Shown: positions 38,103-47,116, counted from the stretch's first letter. The stretch: 64,000 bases of DNA from CALKJU01 sp046349355 (GCA_046349355.1 JAXMCM010000022.1:1-64000); one strand, 5' to 3'. Program-made: numbers and translations. Notes: a model not told the origin generated them from the sequence alone.

Positions 38103-39055
38103 GCCGCCTCGGCCTGGCCCATCTTCAGGAACTTGGCGCGGCGGCGGTGGCGCAGCTCGGTGCCGTTGAGCTGCAGCAGCTCGCGCAGGTGGCGGTCGAG
38201 GGCGTCGCCGACGGACTGGATGGTGGTCGAGCGGCCGCGGTGGGCGCCACCCAGGGGCTCCTTGATGATCTCGTCGACCAGCTTCAGCGCCTGCAGGTCC
38301 TGGGCGGTGATCTTCAGGGCTTCGGCCGCGGCCGAGGCCTGGTCGGCGCTGCGCCACAGGATGGCGGCGCAGCCCTCGGGCGAGATCACCGAATAGACCG
38401 AATGCTCGAGCATCAGCACGCGGTCGGCGCTGGCCAGGGCGATGGCCCCGCCCGAGCCACCCTCGCCGACGATGACGCTGACGATCGGGACGGTCAGCGA
38501 CAGGCAGCACTCGATCGAGCGGGCGATCGCCTCGGCCTGGCCGCGTTCCTCGGCATCGATCCCGGGATGGGCGCCGGGCGTGTCGACGATGGTGACCACC
38601 GGCAGCTTGAACCGCTCGGCCAGCTTCATCAGCCGGATGGCCTTGCGGTAGCCTTCCGGCCGGGCCATGCCGAAATTGTGGCGGACGCGCTCTTCGGTAT
38701 CGGCACCCTTCTCGTGGCCGATGACGCAGACCGAGCGGCCGCGGAACCGGCCGATGCCGCCGATGATCGCCTTGTCGTCGGCGAAGGCGCGGTCGCCGGC
38801 CAGCGGCACGAAGGAGTCGACCAGCGCCGCCAAGTAGTCCTTGAAGCGGGGACGGTCGACGTGGCGGGCGACCTGGGTCTTCTGCCAGGCGGTGAGCTTG
38901 CCGTAGGTCTGCGACAGCAGCTTGGCGGCGCGGCCCTCGAGCCGGGCGATCTCCTCGGCGAGGTCGAGCTCGCTGCCGTCGGCCAGATGGCGCAGCTCCT
39001 TCACCTTGCCTTCCAGCTCGGCGATCGGCTTTTCGAAGTCGAGCAGGCTGCTCAT
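38099..39055 (-). CDS. accA: Acetyl-CoA carboxylase carboxyltransferase subunit alpha
   Basis: 318 residues from ATG 39055, the standard AccA length. With AccD it transfers CO2 from carboxybiotin to acetyl-CoA, giving malonyl-CoA. Conserved blocks: LDFEKPIAELEGKV at the N-terminus, FGMARPEGYRKAIRLMKLAE, DTPGAHPGIDAEERGQAEAI, GEGGSGGAIALA and SVISPEGCAAILWR. It lies 72 bases downstream of the riboswitch-linked small gene on the same strand, so part of its transcription could come through that element. accD is not in the window. Confidence 0.97.
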   Translation of the reverse strand: MSSLLDFEKPIAELEGKVKELRHLADGSELDLAEEIARLEGRAAKLLSQTYGKLTAWQKTQVARHVDRPRFKDYLAALVDSFVPLAGDRAFADDKAIIGGIGRFRGRSVCVIGHEKGADTEERVRHNFGMARPEGYRKAIRLMKLAERFKLPVVTIVDTPGAHPGIDAEERGQAEAIARSIECCLSLTVPIVSVIVGEGGSGGAIALASADRVLMLEHSVYSVISPEGCAAILWRSADQASAAAEALKITAQDLQALKLVDEIIKEPLGGAHRGRSTTIQSVGDALDRHLRELLQLNGTELRHRRRAKFLKMGQAEAA

Positions 39056-39127
39056 CGTGACACCGCGCGGGTTCCCATCGGCCGCGGGATGTGGGGCCGC
39101 GACCGGCACCGTGTCAATCGGCGCCCC

Positions 39128-39412
39128 TCAGCCCACGCCGCGGCGTCCCATCGAGGCCAGCCGGGCGCGCGGATAGGCGAGCGTCTCGACGAGCAGCTCG
39201 CCCAAGGCGTGCCCGCGGGTCTCGCCGGAGGCGCGCAGGACGATGCCGGCCGCCAGCGCGGCGTCGATGTCGGACGGGAGCCCCAGCACCCAGCCCAGCC
39301 ACAGGCTGCGCGCATCCGGGGGCGGCGGGCCGGCGAGGGCCGCGCGCAGCACGCCGCCGGGATCGCAGCGCTCGAGGGAAAGACCGATCGCATCGCCTGG
39401 GCCGGCCGGCAT
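39128..39412 (-). CDS. Unrecognised 94-residue protein behind a cobalamin riboswitch
   Basis: 94 residues from ATG 39412, which has a clean AGGAGG at 39418-39423. I do not recognise the family. It is Ala/Leu/Gly-rich with a hydrophobic stretch SLWLGWVLGLPSDIDAALAA (about 41-60) and one cysteine (position 17); no signal peptide or classic metal motif is evident. The riboswitch directly upstream shows that B12 level should control it. A 6-bp GCCGGC hairpin (39424-39429 with 39438-39443) touches the Shine-Dalgarno, suggesting translational control. accA follows after 72 bases. Cobalamin salvage, cobalt uptake or a B12-independent substitute are possibilities without direct support. Confidence 0.7.
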   Translation of the reverse strand: MPAGPGDAIGLSLERCDPGGVLRAALAGPPPPDARSLWLGWVLGLPSDIDAALAAGIVLRASGETRGHALGELLVETLAYPRARLASMGRRGVG

Positions 39413-39460
39413 CGAGACCTCCTGCCGGCACACCCCGGCCGGCGCTCGAGAACGGACAAG

Positions 39461-39636
39461 GCGACGGCAGGTCTCCTGGCTCGCGGGTCGTCGCCTCGAC
39501 CGGCCTTCCCGGGCATGGGCCCAGTGGCATCGTCGGTCATGAGGCTCGCCGCCTACAGTTGCGGGGGCAGCGCCGGCCTTGGACCCGAAGATCCGTACCG
39601 GCTTCCCTCTTCGCCCCGTCTTCCGGGGACCGTCGC
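39461..39636 (-). ncRNA. Cobalamin riboswitch
   Basis: Read on the minus strand, P1 pairs GCGACGG (39636-39630) with CCGTCGC (39467-39461). The B12 box, containing GCTGCCCCCGCAACTGTA, spans about 39577-39554, and the 3' signature GAGCCAGGAGACCTGCC ends at about 39466. The order and spacing match the AdoCbl-riboswitch class (RF00174). The 5' end is about 23 bases from the mtgA stop, so the promoter must lie within mtgA or further upstream. Downstream are the 94-residue gene and accA. Confidence 0.95.
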
Positions 39637-39658
39637 ACCCGTGAGGCTAGCGCAGCCG

Positions 39659-40384
39659 CTAGCCGGCGTCGACGCAGTCGAGCATCGGGCCCAGCTGCTC
39701 GATGCGCTGGCGGATGGTGCGGCCGCGCCGGGCGATGTGGCGCGACGCCGGCTGCGCCTTCCAGAGCAGCGGCGCCGGCAGGATCGCGGCGAGCCGTGCG
39801 GCCTCGTCGGGATTGAGCCTGGCGGCCGGCTTGTTGAACCAGTGCCGGGCGGCGGCCTCGGCGCCGTAGATGCCGGGGCCGAACTCGACGATGTTGAGGT
39901 AGATCTCCATGATCCGCCGCTTGCCGAGGAGCAGCTCGACCTGCGGCGTCAGCCAGGCCTCGAACACCTTGCGGAGCGGGCTGCGGCTGTCCCAGAGGAA
40001 CAGGTTCTTGGCGGTCTGCATCGTGATGGTGCTGGCGCCGCGCGGCCGCTCGCCGTCGAGAGCGTCCTCGATCTCCTTGCTCAGCGCCTTCCAGTCGAAG
40101 CCCCAGTGCTCGCAGAACAGGTTGTCCTCCGAGGCGATGACCGAGCGCGGCAGCGCCGGTGCGATCTGCGCCAGCGGGACCCAGTCCTTGTCGAGCCCGT
40201 AGCCCTGCACGAGCCGCTTCAGCATGAGCGGCGTGCCCGGCGGCGGGACGAAGCGGTAGATCGCCAGCAGCAGGGGCGGTCCGAGCAGCAACACGAGCGC
40301 GATCCGCTTCAGCCACGGCTTCGCGGCCTGCCAGCGCGACCGCCAGCCGGCCCCGGCGAGGCGCGTGCGCAGGCTGGCCCTCAT
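39659..40384 (-). CDS. mtgA: Monofunctional biosynthetic peptidoglycan transglycosylase
   Basis: 241 residues from ATG 40384. GT51 enzyme that polymerises lipid II into glycan strands. One N-terminal membrane anchor (RIALVLLLGPPLLLAIYRFV) precedes the transglycosylase domain. Catalytic glutamates are in VIASEDNLFCEHWGFDW and RIMEIYLNIVEFGPGIYGAE; GASTITMQTAKNLFLW is the other signature. No penicillin-binding domain. Start overlaps the eamA stop (ATGA). It ends just upstream of the cobalamin riboswitch. Confidence 0.96.
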   Translation of the reverse strand: MRASLRTRLAGAGWRSRWQAAKPWLKRIALVLLLGPPLLLAIYRFVPPPGTPLMLKRLVQGYGLDKDWVPLAQIAPALPRSVIASEDNLFCEHWGFDWKALSKEIEDALDGERPRGASTITMQTAKNLFLWDSRSPLRKVFEAWLTPQVELLLGKRRIMEIYLNIVEFGPGIYGAEAAARHWFNKPAARLNPDEAARLAAILPAPLLWKAQPASRHIARRGRTIRQRIEQLGPMLDCVDAG

Positions 40385-41274
40385 GCCGGCCGCCGCGACG
40401 TCACCAGCGCCACGCCGACGGCCACCACCGCCATGCCGGCGAACTGGACCGGCAGCAGGCGCTCGTCGAACAGCGCCCATGCCATCAGCGCCGTGGTCGG
40501 CGGCACCATGAAGAACAGGGCCGACACCCGCGAGGCGGCACCGCGGCGGATGAGGACGTAGAGCAGCGTCACCGCCCCCAGCGACAGGACGAGGACGAGC
40601 CAGGCCAGGGCGAAGACGAAGGCCGGCGCCCAGTCGATGCCGAGGTCGCCGACCATGAGGGCGACGGCGCCGGTGGAGACGGCCGAGGCCCAGAACTGGA
40701 CGGCGTTGCCCGAGCGCAGGTCGATCCCCTGGCAGAAGCGCTTCTGGTAGAGCGTGCCGGCACTGATCCCGAGCAGGGCCAGGACGCAGAGTGCCAGACC
40801 CAGGGCATTGCCTTCGGGCGAGCCGAGCCTCGGCCAGACCACCGCGGCGCAGCCGGCGACGCCGAGGCCCAGGCCCAGCATCTGCAGCCGGCTGACCCGC
40901 TCGCCGAGCAGCGGGCCCGCCGCGGCGGCGACCAGGACCGGTTGCAGGCTGGCGATGAGCGCGCTGGTCCCGGCGGTGATGCCGAGCCCGATCGCGGCGA
41001 AGACCCCGCCGAGATAGACGGTGTTTATCAGGCAGCCGGCAATGGCCAGATGGCCGACCTGGCGGAGGTTGCCGGGCCAGGGGGCACCGGTGGCGATGGC
41101 GATGCCGGTCATCAGCACGGCGGTGATCAGGAACCGGACGCCGAGGAAGGTGAACGCCGCGGCATGCGGCAGGCCGAGCTTGGCGCCGATGAAGCCGGTG
41201 CTCCACAGCACCACGAAGAGCGGCGGCGCCAGCAGGGCAAGGCCGCCGGCCCTGGCATCAGCGGCGCCGACCAT
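40381..41274 (-). CDS. EamA-family DMT transporter
   Basis: 297 residues from ATG 41274; the frame is open to 41412 but the added stretch is hydrophilic and unlike the family. Ten membrane helices in two EamA repeats (PPLFVVLWSTGFIGAKLGLP opens the first). Substrate unknown. Its stop overlaps the mtgA start, so the two are coupled. Divergent from the Ldh_2 dehydrogenase. A paralogue-level relative lies at 29093, with low visible similarity. Confidence 0.87.
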   Translation of the reverse strand: MVGAADARAGGLALLAPPLFVVLWSTGFIGAKLGLPHAAAFTFLGVRFLITAVLMTGIAIATGAPWPGNLRQVGHLAIAGCLINTVYLGGVFAAIGLGITAGTSALIASLQPVLVAAAAGPLLGERVSRLQMLGLGLGVAGCAAVVWPRLGSPEGNALGLALCVLALLGISAGTLYQKRFCQGIDLRSGNAVQFWASAVSTGAVALMVGDLGIDWAPAFVFALAWLVLVLSLGAVTLLYVLIRRGAASRVSALFFMVPPTTALMAWALFDERLLPVQFAGMAVVAVGVALVTSRRPA

Positions 41275-41438
41275 GCGTGCGGGAGGCTCCGGGCGCGAAC
41301 CATCGTGGGCCGGCTCCTTAGCACGCGCCCCGGCAACGGTGCGACTGCCGGGCGGTCCCGCCAAGGCGGCGCTTGATCGCGTGGCGACGCGGTAGGACAA
41401 GGAGCGCCGCACCGTTCCCGAGCAGGCACCGCACCACC

Positions 41439-42497
41439 ATGGCAGACCGTTTCCGGCCCGAGGCCCTCGAGCAGTTCGCGCGGCAGCTGTTCGCCGCCGC
41501 CGGCTTCGACGACGACAAGGCGGGCACCACCGCGCGCCTGCTGGTCGCCGCCGACCTGATGGGCCACACCACGCACGGCCTGGCGCTGGCCGGCCCCTAT
41601 CTCGACGATGCCCGCTCCGGCGCGATGAAGACGTCCGGCGAGCCCAGCGTCATCGGCCAGACCCCGGCGACCCTTGCCTGGGACGGGCACTATCTGCCGG
41701 GCCTGTGGCTCACCGACCGCGCCGTCGGCGAGGCGATCGCCAGGGCGCGCAAGGTGGGCATCGGCTCGGTCGCCATCCGCCGCAGCCACCACATCGGCTG
41801 CCTCGCCGCCTTCCTCGAGCGGGCGACCGCCGAGGGCCTGATGATCATCCTGAGCTCGTCGGACCCGTCGGTGGCCTCGGTGGCTCCCTATGGCGGGGCG
41901 CGGCCGGCGTTCACGCCGAACCCGATCGCCATCGGCATCCCGACCGATGGCGACCCGATCCTCGTCGACATCAGCGCCTCGATCACGACCAACGGCATGA
42001 GCAACCGGCTCGTCGCCGAGGGCCGCAAGGCCGAGCACCGCTGGTATGTCGGCGCCGACGGGGTCCCGACGAACGACCCATCGGTGATCAACGCCGACCC
42101 GGCCGGCGCCATCCTGCCGATCGGCGGGCTCGACCACGGCCACAAGGGCTACGGGCTGGGGCTCACGATCGAAGCGCTGACCCAGGGCCTGTCCGGCTTC
42201 GGCCGGTCGACAGCGCCGTCGCAGTGGGGTGCCGCCGTCTACGTCCAGGTGATGGACCCGGCGGCCTATGGCGGCTCGGAGGCCTTCCTCCACGAGATGG
42301 GCTGGCTGCGCCGCGCCTGCGCTGCGATCCCGCCGATGCAGGGCGTCGAGAAGGTGCGGCTGCCGGGCGACGCGGCGCTGGCGCGGCGGCGCCGGGCGCT
42401 GAGCGAAGGCGTCGAGCTCTATCCCGGCATCATGGCGCGCCTGACCCGCGAGGCCGCGACCGCGGGCGTGACCCCGCCGCGGCCGCTCGCCGGATAG
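41439..42497 (+). CDS. Malate/L-lactate dehydrogenase family (Ldh_2) oxidoreductase
   Basis: 352 residues from ATG 41439. NAD(P)-dependent Ldh_2-fold enzyme acting on 2-hydroxy acids or delta-1-piperideine/pyrroline-type imines. Conserved motifs: DLMGHTTHGLALAGPYLDD (His of the active site), RRSHHIGCLAAFLE, PYGGARPAFTPNPIAIGIP and DHGHKGYGLGL. The substrate within the family (malate, ureidoglycolate, sulfolactate, imino acids) cannot be assigned from sequence. The MFS gene follows after 11 bases, so substrate import may be coupled to oxidation. Confidence 0.87.
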   Translation: MADRFRPEALEQFARQLFAAAGFDDDKAGTTARLLVAADLMGHTTHGLALAGPYLDDARSGAMKTSGEPSVIGQTPATLAWDGHYLPGLWLTDRAVGEAIARARKVGIGSVAIRRSHHIGCLAAFLERATAEGLMIILSSSDPSVASVAPYGGARPAFTPNPIAIGIPTDGDPILVDISASITTNGMSNRLVAEGRKAEHRWYVGADGVPTNDPSVINADPAGAILPIGGLDHGHKGYGLGLTIEALTQGLSGFGRSTAPSQWGAAVYVQVMDPAAYGGSEAFLHEMGWLRRACAAIPPMQGVEKVRLPGDAALARRRRALSEGVELYPGIMARLTREAATAGVTPPRPLAG

Positions 42498-42508
42498 GAG
42501 CCGCCGCC

Positions 42509-43720
42509 GTGGCCGCCGCCAGCCTGCCCCTGGCCCATCGCTCGGCCGACCGGGTCATCTGGCTGATCGCCTTCGGCCACTTCTTCGCGCACCTCAACAT
42601 CCTCGTGCTGCCGCCGCTGTTCCCGGTGCTGCGGGAAGCCTACGGCGTCGGCTACTTCGCGCTCGGCGCCGCCCTCGCGGTGCTGAACGTCACGACGATG
42701 CTCAGCCAGACCGCCATCGGCAGCCTCGTCGACCGGCTGGGAGCGGCCCCGATCCTGATCGCCGGGCACATGGCCTTCGCCGCCGCCGTGGCCCTGACCG
42801 GGCTGCTGCCCTGGTACGCGGCGCTGCTGCCGCTGATGATCGTCGCCGGGCTCGGCAATGCCGTCTACCACCCCGCCGACTACGCCATCCTCTCGGCCAA
42901 CGTGCCGCGCGAGCGCCTCGGCCGCGCCTTCGGCATCCACACCTTCGGCGGCTATCTCGGCTTCGCCGCGGCGCCGGTGGCGACCCTGGGCCTCGGCCAG
43001 TGGATCGGCTGGCAGGCTGCCCTCATGGTGATCGGCGGAGCCGGGCTGGTCCTCGGGCTGGTCCTCGTCCGCTGGCGCCCGTTGCTCGAGACCCGGCCGG
43101 TGCCGGGCCGTGGCGGAGCCGGCGGCACCTGGCAGCTGCTGCGCAGCGCCCCGGTGCTGTGGGCCCTGGTCTTCTTCACGCTGCTGGCGATGGCCGGGGC
43201 CGGCATCTCGAGCTTCTCCGTGGCCGTGCTGGGCGAGCTCGAGGGCTTCTCGCCGGTCGAGGCGGGCGTGCCGCTGACCGCGTTTCTCGTCGGCACGGCA
43301 CTCGGCGTGCTGGGCGGCGGCTGGGCCGCCGACCGGACCTCGCACCACGGTGCGGTGGTCGCGGCCTGCTTCATCGTCGTCGCCGCCGTCGCCGCCCTGC
43401 TGGCGGCGGTCCGGCTCGGCCTGCCGCTGACCGTGCTGGTGCTGGGCGTCGCCGGCATCGCCAGCGGCTTCGTCTCGCCGTCGCGCGACATGCTGGTGAA
43501 GAAGGTGACGCCGGCGGGGGCCAGCGGGCGGGTGTTCGGCTTCGTCACCATCGGCTTCAACATCGGCGGCTTCATCGCCCCGCCGCTGTTCGGCTTCGCC
43601 GTCGACCACGGCATGCCGGCGGCGGTGTTCTGGCTGGTGGCGGGGCTCAGCCTGCTGAGCCTCGTCTCGGTCCTGGCTACCAGTGCCGCCGGGCGCCATG
43701 CCGTACAGCCGGCGGAATAG
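42509..43720 (+). CDS. Major facilitator superfamily transporter
   Basis: 403 residues from GTG 42509 with GGAG eight bases upstream. Twelve predicted membrane helices; the first half begins WLIAFGHFFAHLNILVLPPL and contains the MFS loop GSLVDRLGAAP. It resembles the fosmidomycin/sugar-phosphate-independent MFS groups rather than known drug pumps, but no substrate can be given. It is probably cotranscribed with the Ldh_2 dehydrogenase. Its stop codon lies within a candidate ECF promoter for the next gene. Confidence 0.87.
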   Translation: MAAASLPLAHRSADRVIWLIAFGHFFAHLNILVLPPLFPVLREAYGVGYFALGAALAVLNVTTMLSQTAIGSLVDRLGAAPILIAGHMAFAAAVALTGLLPWYAALLPLMIVAGLGNAVYHPADYAILSANVPRERLGRAFGIHTFGGYLGFAAAPVATLGLGQWIGWQAALMVIGGAGLVLGLVLVRWRPLLETRPVPGRGGAGGTWQLLRSAPVLWALVFFTLLAMAGAGISSFSVAVLGELEGFSPVEAGVPLTAFLVGTALGVLGGGWAADRTSHHGAVVAACFIVVAAVAALLAAVRLGLPLTVLVLGVAGIASGFVSPSRDMLVKKVTPAGASGRVFGFVTIGFNIGGFIAPPLFGFAVDHGMPAAVFWLVAGLSLLSLVSVLATSAAGRHAVQPAE

Positions 43721-43738
43721 TTACGGCCGGGGGGTGTT
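43714..43738 (+). promoter_or_regulatory. Candidate ECF-type promoter before the sigma gene
   Basis: GGAAT (43714-43718), 16 bases, TGTT (43735-43738), close to the alphaproteobacterial general-stress pattern GGAAC-N16-CGTT. It overlaps the MFS stop. The start point would fall at or next to the sigma GTG (43745), implying an almost leaderless message. Confidence 0.35.
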
Positions 43739-43744
43739 GGTCCA

Positions 43745-44281
43745 GTGTCGGATCGGGCCGCCGGAGCGCTGGCGTTGGACTTCCTGACCGATCTCGAGAG
43801 CTGCATCCCGGGCCTGCGTCGCTACGCCCGGGCGCTCTTGCGCGACAGCCAGCGCGCCGACGACCTCGTCCAGGACTGTCTGGAGCGGGCGCTCAGCCGT
43901 CGTCACCTCTGGCGGGGTGGCGGCAGCCTCCGGCCCTGGCTGTTCAAGATCATGCACAACATCAATGCCAACCAGGCCCGCAGCCGGGCCACGCGGCCGG
44001 TGCACCAGACCCTCGACGGCGTCGAGGCGGCAGCAGCCGACGCCGAGTCGCAGACCTCGCGGCTGGCGCTGCGCGACATGGCCGCCGGGCTGGAGACGCT
44101 GCCCGAGGAGCAGCGCCGCGTCGTCCTGCTGGTGGCGCTGGAAGGCCTGTCCTACCAGGAGATCGCCGAGGTCCTCGAGGTGCCGATCGGGACGGTGATG
44201 TCGCGCCTGTCGCGGGCGCGCGACCGGCTGCGGCTGCACATGGCCGGCGAGTCGCCGCCGACCCTGCGGAGGGTCAAGTGA
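43745..44281 (+). CDS. ECF sigma factor
   Basis: 178 residues from GTG 43745. Sigma-70 region 2 (about 18-85: YARALLRDSQRADDLVQDCL) and region 4 (about 118-170: LSYQEIAEVLEVPIGTVMSR) are separated by a short linker; no region 1 or 3, which defines ECF sigmas. It overlaps the anti-sigma gene by GTGA. The region-4 and region-2 patterns place it near the ECF15/EcfG-like or RpoE-like groups, but without the PhyR partner nearby the stress-response role is uncertain. Confidence 0.93.
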   Translation: MSDRAAGALALDFLTDLESCIPGLRRYARALLRDSQRADDLVQDCLERALSRRHLWRGGGSLRPWLFKIMHNINANQARSRATRPVHQTLDGVEAAAADAESQTSRLALRDMAAGLETLPEEQRRVVLLVALEGLSYQEIAEVLEVPIGTVMSRLSRARDRLRLHMAGESPPTLRRVK

Positions 44282-45057
44282 GCGGCGAGCCCTGCCCGTT
44301 CGACGATGCCGACCTGCACGCTTTCGTCGACGGCCGCCTCGACGAGGCGCGCCGCGTGGCGGTCGCCGAGTGGCTCGACGGCCATCCGGAGGCCCGGCGC
44401 CGCGTCGCCGACTGGCAGCGGCAGAACGACCTGATCGAGGGCTTGTGGGGCGACGTCGCGGCCGAGCCGGTTCCGCCGCGGCTGCGCATCGAGCGGCTCG
44501 ACCGCGGCCGGCGCTGGCGCCAGGCCGGCCTCGCCGCGGCGGCAGCGCTGGCCCTGCTCGCCACGGGGGCAGCCGGCGGATGGTACGCGCACGGCGTGAC
44601 GCCAGCGGCGACCGACCCGATGCTGGCGCTGGCGGCGACCGGCGTCGAGGCGCACCGGCTCTACATCGCCGAGAAGCGCCACCCGGTCGAGGTCGCGGCG
44701 GCCGAGGAGCAGCATCTCGTCAGCTGGCTGTCGAAGCGGCTCGACCGGCCGCTGCTGGCGCCGTCGCTGGGCAAGTTCGGCCTGCGCCTGCTCGGCGGCC
44801 GGCTGCTGCCGACGCAGGACGGCAGCCCGGCGGCACAGCTGATGTACGAGGATCCGAGCGGGGCCCGCTACACCCTGTTCGTCACCGGCGGCAGCGGCAA
44901 CGACACCTCGTTCCGGATCCTCGAGAAGGACGGCGTCAACGCGCTCTACTGGATCGATCGCGACACCGCCTACGCGCTGATCGGCACGGCACCGCGCGAG
45001 CGGCTGATCGAGATCTGCAAGGACATCTACGCGCAGCTCGAGGACGCGACCGGCTGA
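44278..45057 (+). CDS. Membrane anti-sigma factor
   Basis: 259 residues from GTG 44278. The N-terminal cytoplasmic part (about 1-60) has the anti-sigma helical pattern DADLHAFVDGRLDEARR without a zinc motif. A single membrane helix (AGLAAAAALALLATGAAGG, about 83-101) leads to a periplasmic domain of about 150 residues. Coupled to the upstream ECF sigma, it should sequester it at the membrane until a signal triggers release. The periplasmic sensor does not resemble a domain I recognise. Confidence 0.9.
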   Translation: MSGEPCPFDDADLHAFVDGRLDEARRVAVAEWLDGHPEARRRVADWQRQNDLIEGLWGDVAAEPVPPRLRIERLDRGRRWRQAGLAAAAALALLATGAAGGWYAHGVTPAATDPMLALAATGVEAHRLYIAEKRHPVEVAAAEEQHLVSWLSKRLDRPLLAPSLGKFGLRLLGGRLLPTQDGSPAAQLMYEDPSGARYTLFVTGGSGNDTSFRILEKDGVNALYWIDRDTAYALIGTAPRERLIEICKDIYAQLEDATG

Positions 45058-45085
45058 GCCCCGGCGGGGCCCAGCCGGCAGGGCG

Positions 45086-47116
45086 TCAGGCGGCCTCGTC
45101 GACCCGGTGCTGGTCGACGATCTGCTTGGCCAGCAGGTCCGGGACCTCCTGCAGGTGGTCGTGCTTCCACTCGAAGAAGCCGGTCCCCTGGCTGAGCGAG
45201 CGCAGCGACACGATCAGGTCGTGCATCTCGCCCTGCGGCAGGTGGGTGCGGATCTCGTCCCAGCCGGTCCAGCCCGGCTTGCCCTCGTAGCCGAGGATCT
45301 GGCCGCGGCGCTGGGTGATCAGCTGCAGCGCCTTCGAGGTGAAGTCCGACGGCACCGAGACGGTGACGTCGAGCACCGGCTCGAGCAGCACCGGCTGGCA
45401 CTGCGGCAGCCCTTCCTTGAGCGCCAGGCCGACCGCCATCTTGAACGCCATCTCGCTCGAATCGACGGTGTGGAACTGCCCGTCGAGCAGGGCAACGCCG
45501 ACATCGACGACCTGGAAGCCGAGCGGGCCCTTCTTCAGGTGCTCGCGCGCCCCGGCCTCGACCGCGGGGATGTACTGCTTGGGCACCGAGCCGCCGAAGA
45601 TCTTGTTCTCGAAGGCGAAGCCGGCACCGCGCTCGAGCGGCTTGATGTCGATCTTGACGTCGCCGAACTGGCCGTGACCGCCGCTCTGCTTCTTGTGGCG
45701 GCCGTGCGCCCCGGCCGGCCGGCGGATCGTCTCGCGATAGGGCGTGCGCGGGCGGTGGCCTTGCACCTCGATGTGGTACTTGCCCTTGAGCCGGTCGAAG
45801 GCGACGCGCAGGTGCATCTCGCCCTGCCCCCACAGCACCGTCTGGTGCATGTCGGCGTCGTGCTCGACGTGCAGGGCCGGATCCTCGTCGAGCAGCTTGG
45901 CGAAGGCCGCCGACAGCTTGACCTCGTCGTTGCGGTTGGCGGCCTGCACGGCGAAGGCGAACATCGGATGCGGCGGCGGCGCCGTCGGCAGCCCGAGCTC
46001 GTCCGGGTTCCCGGCGGCGGTCAGGACCTGGCCGGTCCTCGCCTCGTCGAGTCGGGCCAGCGCCACGATGCTGCCGGCGTTGGCCTCGCCCGCAGGATGC
46101 TGCTGCGTGCCGACGAGACGGTAGACGCCGCCGACGCGCATGCCGCCCAGGGTCATGCCGTCCTTGACGCTGCCGCGCCAGACCCGGACCAGCGACAGCT
46201 TGCCGGCATGGGCCAGGTGATAGTTCTTGAGGACCTGAACCGCCGTCGGCCCGCCCGGGTCGATTCCCAGGGCCTCGGCATGCGCCACGGGTTCCGGCGC
46301 TTCGGCCTCGATCGCCTCGAGCAGGCGCCGCACGCCCATGTCGTGCTCGGCCACGCCCATGAACACCGGGACCACCTGGTCGGCCCCCAGCGTCTTGCGC
46401 AGGTCGGCCAGGATCTGCTCCTGCGGCGGCTCCTTGTCCTCGAGCAGCTCCTCCATCAGCTCGTCGTCGAAGTCGGCCAGCGTCTCGAGCATCTCGCGGC
46501 GGGCGTTCTGCTCGCGCTCGCGATACTCCTCGGGCAGGGCGATGCGGTCGGACGCGGCGCCCTTGCGGTAGGCGTGTGCCTCCTCGCTGACGAGGTCGAT
46601 GTAGCCGACGAGGCCCTCGCCGCGGCCGATGGCGTACTGGTGCGGCACGACCGGCCGCGAGCTCACCTGGCGCAGCGCCTGCAGCAGGTCGCGGTAGCGG
46701 ACCTCGGAACGGTCCATCTTGTTGATGAACACGATGTGCGGAAGGTTGAGGCGGTCCAGGTACTGCAGCAGCGGGGCGACGGCGACCATGCGCTCGATCA
46801 CCGGCTCGACGACGACGACGGCGAGGTCGACCCCGAGCAGCGCCTGGCGCGCCTCGTTGACGAACTCGACCGAGCCGGGGCAGTCGAGGACGGTGAAGTC
46901 GTAGCCCTTGTGCTGGAAGCTGGCGACGCTGACCTCGGTGCTCATCTGCCGCTCGCGCGCCTCGGCGCTGGCATCGCCCACGGTATTGCGGTCGGCGACA
47001 CGGCCCTTGCGGGCGATGGCGCCGGACACCGACAGCAGGCTCTCGAGCAGGGTCGTCTTCCCGGAACCGTTGGGCCCCACCAGGGCTAGGTTACGGACGG
47101 GCGAGTTCGCACCCAT
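45086..47116 (-). CDS. EF-G-like translational GTPase
   Basis: 676 residues from ATG 47116, after a GGGAGG ribosome-binding site. It has the five-domain EF-G layout but diverges in the GTPase: the P-loop is GPNGSGKTT rather than AHVDAGKTT, G3 is DCPGSVEF and G4 is NKMDR. This places it in the EF-G-like paralogue family found beside true FusA in many alphaproteobacteria. A role in translocation, recycling or ribosome protection is not established. It is convergent with the anti-sigma gene and divergent from the orphan anti-sigma-like gene. Confidence 0.88.
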   Translation of the reverse strand: MGANSPVRNLALVGPNGSGKTTLLESLLSVSGAIARKGRVADRNTVGDASAEARERQMSTEVSVASFQHKGYDFTVLDCPGSVEFVNEARQALLGVDLAVVVVEPVIERMVAVAPLLQYLDRLNLPHIVFINKMDRSEVRYRDLLQALRQVSSRPVVPHQYAIGRGEGLVGYIDLVSEEAHAYRKGAASDRIALPEEYREREQNARREMLETLADFDDELMEELLEDKEPPQEQILADLRKTLGADQVVPVFMGVAEHDMGVRRLLEAIEAEAPEPVAHAEALGIDPGGPTAVQVLKNYHLAHAGKLSLVRVWRGSVKDGMTLGGMRVGGVYRLVGTQQHPAGEANAGSIVALARLDEARTGQVLTAAGNPDELGLPTAPPPHPMFAFAVQAANRNDEVKLSAAFAKLLDEDPALHVEHDADMHQTVLWGQGEMHLRVAFDRLKGKYHIEVQGHRPRTPYRETIRRPAGAHGRHKKQSGGHGQFGDVKIDIKPLERGAGFAFENKIFGGSVPKQYIPAVEAGAREHLKKGPLGFQVVDVGVALLDGQFHTVDSSEMAFKMAVGLALKEGLPQCQPVLLEPVLDVTVSVPSDFTSKALQLITQRRGQILGYEGKPGWTGWDEIRTHLPQGEMHDLIVSLRSLSQGTGFFEWKHDHLQEVPDLLAKQIVDQHRVDEAA

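Noticed and set aside
40381..41274. Possibility that this transporter is a duplicate of the one at 29093
   Set aside because: Both are EamA proteins, but the visible sequence similarity is limited to family-level features.
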